This document shows, piece by piece, positions 57,715 through 64,000 of a stretch of 64,000 nucleotides of DNA (position 1 is its first letter; every line of letters begins with the position of its first letter). The notes below the pieces were generated by a model. The model was given only the letters and a program-made list of their open reading frames with translations, searched no databases and had not been told where the DNA came from. Location of the stretch: contig CM073593.1 of the NCBI GenBank assembly GCA_037074705.1, positions 12,219,001 to 12,283,000 on the forward strand, given 5' to 3'. This DNA is from Zhengitettix transpicula (Eukaryota > Arthropoda > Insecta > Orthoptera > Tetrigidae). Position numbers and translations under genes: made by a program.

Positions 57715-58085
57715 CTTGGGCATAGGGTAAGAGTTGTCCGCTATTCCCATTGGAATAGTCGGCCAGCTGCCTCCTAAACTGGTCGAGGTACGGAGAAGGG
57801 AATGCTGCGTCCCCACAGCAAACTCCTCTCCCGCTATCGGCAGGGCGTGGGACAAGTACCCGATGCCCGACCTACCTGATGCAGGATTTTCTAGGGTTTT
57901 CCCTGCATTTCTTTAGGCGAATGCCAGGTAGGATCCTTAAAATATAGCCTGCGGGCCCTAGTTAACCCTTGGCTACCTTCCTCTACCCTTCCTATTCCCC
58001 CCTTTCAAATCCCTTCCTATGCTATTAAAGGGGAGTTGCCCAACGTGGATTACCCACATGTAGCCTGTTGTCATAAAAAAAAAGA
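57715..58085 (+). repeat. S-family repeat S11
   Basis: Starts CCTTGGGCATAGGGTAAGAG and runs through GGCCAGCTGCCTCCTAAACT and AGGATCCTTAAAATATAGCC to CACATGTAGCCTGTTGTCAT and an A-rich end. The plus-strand frame at 57,734-57,916 is repeat sequence. Confidence 0.8.
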
Positions 58086-58089
58086 AATT

Positions 58090-58565
58090 TTAAAACTTTA
58101 GAGCACCGTTCAGATTCCAGAGATGGCATTTTCAATTGTATAGGAATATTTTTTTTATAATTATGTTTTGTAAATTTGTCTCGATAATCATTCCATGAGT
58201 CCAGTTTCCTGATAAATATATTAGTGAAGGCTACACAAACAAATTTTGAGAGGAAATTTCAGTATGTAAAAAAATTATTAGTATTAAAGTTCCGGTTCAT
58301 CGTGAAAAATGGGTCAATTTAAACGATACAATCGCCAGCGGGAGCGTTATTTAACCTAATACACTGCTCTTTACTTTTGCTTGAAACATTTCAAAAAGAG
58401 GATGTAAGCCGGTATTTCTGTATGTATAAAAAGATTTTTGACAAATCTGGAATCTCAGGTACAAATATAAAAATCGACTCAGTATGTAAGCTATTAATAC
58501 AATAATTACAGTCAATGAGGTTCAGGTTTGTATTTAATTTTGCAGGTAAATTAGTCGAAAGAATA
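58090..58565. other. AT-rich spacer, no gene recognised
   Basis: Lies between two S copies in opposite orientation. Nothing could be supported. Confidence 0.4.
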
Positions 58566-58569
58566 ATTT

Positions 58570-59025
58570 TTTTTTAGGGTAACAGGCTACATGAGGGTAA
58601 TCCACATGCTGGCAACTCCCCCTTAATAGCATAGGAAGGGATTTGAAAGGGGGGATGCGGAAGGGTAAAGGAAGGCAGCCAAGGGTTAACTAGGGCCCCC
58701 GAGCTATATTTTAAGGATCCTACCCGGCATTCGCCTGAAGATGTGCCGGGAAAACTCTACAAAATCCTGCATCAGGTAGGTCGGACATTGGGTACTTGTC
58801 CCACGCCCTTCCGATAGCGGGAGAGGAGTTTGATGTGGGGACGCAGCATTCACTTCTCCGTGCCTTAACCAGTTTAGGAGGCAGCTGGCCGACTGTTCCA
58901 ATGAGAAAATCGAACAACTCTTACCGTATGCCCAAGGTCTGTGACCCCGGAACATACATCTCTCAAAACAGGCCGAGGTGCCTCGGCTTATGGGAACCTC
59001 GTGTTTATTGCGAGAAAATATTTTT
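58570..59025 (-). repeat. S-family repeat S12
   Basis: Starts TTTTTTTTAGGGTAACAGGC (its A-rich end on the minus strand) and runs to GAGGTGCCTCGGCTTATGGG. Together with S11 it forms an inverted pair about 490 bp apart. Open frames here are repeat sequence shared with S4, S8 and S11. Confidence 0.8.
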
Positions 59026-59225
59026 TGGGAGATAAATTTACATTTTTTAAAATTATTTAGACTTAATGTAATATGAAATGTAAAAATTAACGGAAGTATA
59101 TGTTTCTGCTCACCTGTAACTACCAACGGCTATAGAAAAATGAGGATCTTATCTAAAAGCATCAGTGAAATAAGGAACGAGATAGTGTTCAAAGAAAGCT
59201 TGTCTAATTCCTTACGTGCACTGTT

Positions 59226-59494
59226 TAACCCTTTAACGTATAGTGTAGCATATATGCTACATAACGTTTAGTATCACCTCAGAGGCATCTGTTGGTTTCT
59301 AAAAGAGCTAAATTCGGATGCAGGTTTGAAACAAAATGCACTTAAGGAAATGTGACAATTTGGGCTTCCGTGACCAGGTTAAAACATGCCTGTCCTAGCT
59401 TTCTTTGCGTCAACACTTCAGGCCAGATTTTATTTTCACAAATACGTCTTAAATATTAGTTTAAAAAATTAAGATATGTACTAATGGGGTTAAA
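59226..59494. mobile_element. piggyBac-like MITE, possible full copy
   Basis: Left junction TTTAACCCTTTAACGTATAG, with TTAA then CCCTTT. Blocks shared with 30,780-30,936 are AGTATCACCTCAGAGGCATC and TTGGGCTTCCGTGACCAGGT. A possible right junction is TACTAATGGGGTTAA near 59,478-59,494. At about 270 bp with no coding frame it would be a MITE. The right end is less certain. Confidence 0.4.
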
Positions 59495-59569
59495 ACACTG
59501 TGACTGTAACACATAATTATTTTATTGAGCAAACATTTTGGTTCAAAAAGCTAAGTGCAAAGTACGACT

Positions 59570-60560
59570 TTATTCATTGGATGAGGGATTGTAAGTAACG
59601 GGAATATTAGCTGATCTGTCTATGGCATTCGACACGGTTGATCATGAAATATTACTAGGAAAGTTAGAATATTATGGCGTAAACAAAATGTAGCGGTCGA
59701 AACTAAAAATTGGCATATTCATTTATCTGATACAACATTAATTACTTGCGGTGTTCCTCAAGGCTCGATTCTTGGGCCTTTACTTTTCATGCTTTATATT
59801 AATGATCTTCCATGATTCGTCCATCCTCTTAAAGCAATTCTCAACGCGGATGATAAAAAGGTAGTGATTGCAGATAAAAATGTTGATATTCTTCTTAGCA
59901 ACTCTGGACAAACTAAATGTGTGGTTTTAAGTCAATAAATTTTCATTAAATCTAGATAAAAGCAAGTTCGTCCGTTTCTCAGCGGATGGTAGTAACAACC
60001 TTCTGGACAAGTTCTCGGCTGAGGCGCCTTTTTCTGGGTAATTTAAAGTGGACCCACCATTTAGATTTGCTTGCTGAGAAACTCAGTTCGGCCTGTTATT
60101 GTTTCAGAACCTTACAGCAGAATGTTGACATCAACACAACTTAAGTGGTGTACTTTGCGTATTTTCATTCCCTTACATGTTATGGCATTGCAAATTGGGG
60201 CAATTGCTCCAGGAGCACTGAAATATTCAAGTTGCAAAAGCGTGCCATTAGAATACTTTCTAATTCGGTTAATAAATCTAGTTTTAAACCTCTTTTTTTT
60301 TATTCACGAAATTTTGAAGTTTGTTAAGAGGAACATGAATCTTTTTCAAAGGAATGGCGAGTCTCACGATTATGAGACTAGAAATCGCTCAGGTCTAAGA
60401 TCTTTGCTCCTCTACCAGAGAAATACTCACCATTCAGGGATAGTTTTATACAACAGTCTTCCTCCTGATGTAAATAACAATAATAACTACAAGAGTTTTC
60501 AGATTCAGTGTAAAAAATATTCTACTGAAATAGTACTCAGTACCAGAGTTTCTTGATCGT
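59570..60560 (+). pseudogene. LINE reverse transcriptase remnant (CR1/Jockey-like)
   Basis: Begins with [20 protein letters not shown], then KLEYYGV (the first catalytic Asp lies in this DLSxAFDTVDH motif). A stop follows. At 59,738-59,811 the sequence reads [20 protein letters not shown] then LP*, the RT motif before the FADD box. The box itself reads NADD (Phe to Asn) near 59,845. At 60,145-60,327 comes YFAYFHSLTCYGIANWGNCS then IFKLQKRAIRILSNSVN. At 60,340-60,553 comes SHDYETRNRSGLRSLLLYQR and GIVLYNSLPPDVNNN, typical of the C-terminal domain of CR1- and Jockey-superfamily elements. There are several stops and frameshifts. Endonuclease and ORF1 are not present. V5 follows in the 3' region. 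Confidence 0.75.
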
Positions 60561-60806
60561 TCCCCTAATAATTAATTTTTTTTTGAAACTGCAAAAGTGT
60601 TCTGTGTGTTGCTAATAAGAACTACTTATTCTGTAACTTGCTTAGTCTCGGTAGGTTTGTTTTTTTGCATGTACGGCCTGGAGTTTGCAGATTCCTCGTC
60701 GCTTTGTTTCGTGAAGTGACTTGTCCGTCGTTTGTGTTTCCTCCTAGTGTGTGCGTGTGTGTCAAGTTTTGCGTTTATTCATGTTTGATGTGTAATTTTA
60801 TGTGTT
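60561..60806. other. probable 3' region of the LINE remnant
   Basis: T-rich, no coding signal. The boundary of the LINE is hidden because V5 starts at 60,807. Confidence 0.4.
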
Positions 60807-61400
60807 ACTAGCCAGGTGCCCGGCGTTGCTCGTGTACTTATTTATATAAACTCGAAAAAGTATTTAATTGAATACTTAAATATATTCCCTGAGTGTTTCA
60901 GGATATAATCGTCACTCAGTCTTCATACATTACGAAATATTACATTGATGAAATTGTTAGCTAGACTCAGAACTAATACAGCGCGAAAATTAACTTACAT
61001 TTTCCCCAAGGATGGTAAAGTAATTCGTATTCTTCTTTATTATCATTCGATGGAATATTGCTGTATAAAATTATACTTTTTATTTAAAAAAAATATTTCT
61101 GCTTTATTTCATTCCTAATAAAGGAGATATTTCCTTTGTTCGTTGCGTAGTAACGTCTTTCTCTCGCGTGACGTCATTGTCTCTTGGCGCGCAGTAATTT
61201 AATATTTAATGATCACGGTTTTTAATTATAATCTTTCCACCTTTATGCTATGGGTTTGTCACCCCCACAGTACCGGTTCTCGATTTTGGCAGAATACGTA
61301 TACCAATTTTTGTTGCATTCTGTTCACGCGATAAAATTTGTATAAAGAACAACGTAAATACATACATACATACAAATATACATCCTTTTTTATTATATAG
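60807..61400 (+). repeat. V-family repeat V5
   Basis: A complete-looking copy of 594 bp from ACTAGCCAGGTGCCCGGCGT to TTTTTATTATATAG. It contains TGACGTCA at 61,169-61,176, TTGGCGCGCAGTAATTTAAT, and CACCCCCACAGTACCGGTTC. Very similar to V3. The next base starts the T5 block. Confidence 0.8.
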
Positions 61401-64000
61401 ACTAGCTGGGTGCCCGGCGTTGCCCGAGATCTCATTTATCTATAACCATCTATAAGACTCCAATTTTGGTTACTTTTGCGCTATTTTTATGTAAAGCTCC
61501 TCGAACCCTATCCCTAAATGTACTCACCTCCCATGCCGAAGGGGGATGAAGTCATTGACTAAATATATCGGCCGTTTTTACATGTCAGAAGATGACCACC
61601 CCCACAAATATGCGATAATGAAAAATAATGTATTCCACACAAAAATCGGCCGATTACATTGTCTGAAAATTTATTCCCCCGCACAACACCTCCCAAACCC
61701 GTCGCGTTACCCAGGTTGTCACAATTAGATTCAGCGACATTCATAGTCTCGGAATTGATTCGATTCTCGGTTGTTTTTGCGGGATTTTATTTAACGTACC
61801 TCCACCCCACCCCTAAGCTTGCTCCCCTCACAGGGGTTAAATTATACACAAACAACATAGGTATAAATACTATCAAAGTAATTAACCCAAATATCGACCG
61901 TTTAACATGTTTGAAATTTTTCACCCCCGACCACTCCCGCTTCGGGGACTTAAACGGTCAAGTTTAATGTCATAATTAAACTCAGTGACAATCCTGATAG
62001 TTTCTGGTTTCTTTTTATGTAATGCTACTTCCACGCCAACCCTTAAGGGTGCACCCTTCCGAGTCCGAAAGGGGTTGAAATTATACACATTGAACATGTA
62101 GGGAAATTTTATTAATCTAATTCATCCCGAAATATATTTAATTGACGAAAAAACTGCCGGTCAACTCATCCCAACCCAGCCGATACCCGCGCGTTGTCCA
62201 GATTGTCATAAATAAATTCAGCACCATCCATTACTTTCGATTTGACTCGAATCTGGGTTGTTTTCCCGTTATTTACAAGGAAATTAATTAAACTCAGTGA
62301 CAATCCCGATAGTTTCTCGTTTCTTTTTATGTAATACTACTTCATGCCCACCCTTAAGGGTGCACCCTTATGAGTCCGAAAGGGGTTGAAATTATACACA
62401 GAGGACATGTAGGGAAATTTTATTAATCTAATTCATCCCGAAATATATTTAATCGACGCAAAAAACAGCCGGTCAACTCATCCCAACCCAGCCGATACCC
62501 GCGCGTTGTCCAGATTGTCATAAATAAATTCAGCGACATCCATTACCTTCGATTTGACTCGAATCTCGGTTGTTTCCCCGTTATTTTCAAGGAAATTAAT
62601 TAAACTCAGTGAAAATCCCGATAGTTTCTGGTTTCTTTTTATGTAATGCTACTTCACGCCCACCCTTAAGGGTGCACCCTTATGAGTCCGAAAGGGGTTG
62701 AAATTATACACAGAGAACATGTAGGGAAATTTTATTAATCTAATTCATCCCGAAATATATTTAATTGACACAAAAAACAGCCGGTCAACCTATCCCAACC
62801 CAGCCGATACCCGCGCGTTGTCCAGATTGTCATAAATAAATTCAGCGACATCCATTACCTTCGATTTGACTCGAATCTCGGTTGTTTTCCCGTTATTTTC
62901 ATGGAAATTAATTAAACTCAGTGACAATCCCGATAGTTTCTGGTTTCTTTTTATGTAATGCTACTTCACGCCCACCCTTAAGGGTGCACCCTTATGAGTC
63001 CGAAAGGGGTTGAAATTATACACAGAGGACATGTAGGGAAATTTTATTAATCTAATTCATCCCGAAATATATTTAATCGACGCAAAAAACAGCCGGTCAA
63101 CCCATCCCCACCCAGCCGATACCCGCGCGTTGTCCAGATTGTCATAAATAAATTCAGCGACATCCATTACCTTCGATTTGACTCGAATCTCGGTTGTTTT
63201 CCTGTTATTTTCAAGGAAATTAATTAAACTCAGTGACAATCCCGATAGTTTCTGGTTTCTTTTTATGTAATGCTACTTCACGCCCACCCTTAAGGGTGCA
63301 CCCTTATGAGTCCGAAAGGGGTTGAAATTATACACAGAGGACATGTAGGGAAATTTTATTAATCTAATTCATCCCGAAATATATTTAATCGACGCAAAAA
63401 ACAGCCGGTCAACTCATCCCAACCCAGCCGATACCCGCGCGTTGTCCAGATTGTCATAAATAAATTCAGGGACACCCATGACCTTCGATTTGACTCGAAT
63501 CTCGATTGTTTTCCCGTTATTTTCATGGAAATCCTCTCTAGCCCCACCCCTATCATGCCTACAAACAACATCGGTAGAAATACTATCAACGTCAATGGTC
63601 CCGGCATTTATTTATTCCACGCTAATATCGATGATTTAACATGTTAGAAAATTTTCATTCCATCCACTCCCGCCCCTTAGGGCTAAATGCCCAATTTGAT
63701 GCTATAATTGAACTGGACGACATCCATAACCTTGGATTTGACTCCAATCTCGGTTGTATTCGCCTTATTTTATTGCAGCGTTCCTCCACCCAACACCTAA
63801 AAGTGCTATACTGATATTCCCGACCCGCTTCTGGGGGTGGTAGACGCGTCCACCCCAACAGTCGGTAGAAACACTATCAATATCTGTGACCCCTAAAAAT
63901 ATTTATCCGACTGAAATATCGACTGTTTTAGCATGTTTAAATATTTACACCCCAGTCCACCCCCGCTTCTGGGGTTGGTAGACGCGTCTCACCCCGACAG
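61401..64000 (+). repeat. T-family block T5 (continues beyond the window)
   Basis: Begins ACTAGCTGGGTGCCCGGCGT, as V5 does, then continues with T-type units: CAACCCTTAAGGGTGCACCC, AAAGGGGTTGAAATTATACA and so on. The centre is the exact 312-bp array (61,973-63,532). After it, diverged units with GGTAGACGCGTCCACCCC resume and run off the right edge. Confidence 0.8.
61973..63532 (+). repeat. tandem array of five 312-bp units
   Basis: AGTTTCT after AATCC(C/T)GAT falls at 61,999, 62,311, 62,623, 62,935 and 63,247, exactly 312 bp each time. Similarity starts near 61,973 and stops at 63,532, so five whole units are present with no length change. Differences between units are scattered single bases (for example CAAGGAAATT or CATGGAAATT). 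Each unit carries the palindrome CCCTTAAGGG. No conserved open frame spans the units. Confidence 0.95.

Noticed and set aside
62000..63532. CRISPR-like array
   Set aside because: The 312-bp units are contiguous with no unique spacers, and the genome is eukaryotic.

Overview
This is repeat-dominated, AT-rich eukaryotic DNA, and I find no intact host gene in it. The longest open frames are fragments of transposable elements. The mix of elements (two mariner copies, an R1-clade LINE, a Jockey-type LINE, a second CR1/Jockey-like LINE, several Penelope-like lineages, a tRNA-derived SINE and piggyBac-like ends) suggests an arthropod, most likely an insect with a large genome. I cannot name the species from the sequence. 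No tRNA gene, rRNA, CRISPR array or bacterial-type operon was seen.

Layout. 0-7 kb: a T-family repeat, a tRNA-derived SINE, a Penelope-like (PLE) remnant with an S repeat nested in it, PLE tail motifs, and a full-length U element. 8-18 kb: S-family copies, a Jockey remnant, two adjacent U elements bounded by (TA)n, and a GC-richer island with two CRE sites. 18-34 kb: more U elements and PLE fragments among long featureless AT-rich stretches. 34-46 kb: two decayed mariners 7.6 kb apart, a tandem S array, an R1-clade LINE and another PLE remnant. 46-64 kb: an RT fragment, T-family blocks, V-family repeats, paired hammerhead-like motifs, a decayed LINE, and a T block ending in five exact-length 312-bp units.

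Family names used here are my own labels. S is a repeat of about 585 bp with an A-rich end, found in about twelve places and tandem in some. U is about 1.0-1.2 kb, with TTGTAAT...ATTACAA ends, usually set in (TA)n. V is about 0.6-0.75 kb, starts near GGTGCCCGGCGTTGC and carries TGACGTCA. T has the same start but is built of internal units of about 270-340 bp. A, B and C are PLE-tail motifs with a CTGANGA - hairpin - GAAAC - GTY layout resembling hammerhead ribozymes.

The most interesting signal is this last group. Several distinct PLE-type lineages carry hammerhead-like motifs, in one case directly downstream of a recognisable GIY-YIG endonuclease remnant, and they repeatedly occur as head-to-head inverted pairs. 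In the B lineage the hairpin shows paired substitutions between copies, and the flanks can form stem I. The second strong signal is the U family's association with TA microsatellites. The third is the recently homogenised 5 x 312 bp array.

Nothing here looks like a cooperating gene set. The window is best read as nested layers of mobile elements, most of them dead. All identities rest on motifs read by eye; no database search was possible.
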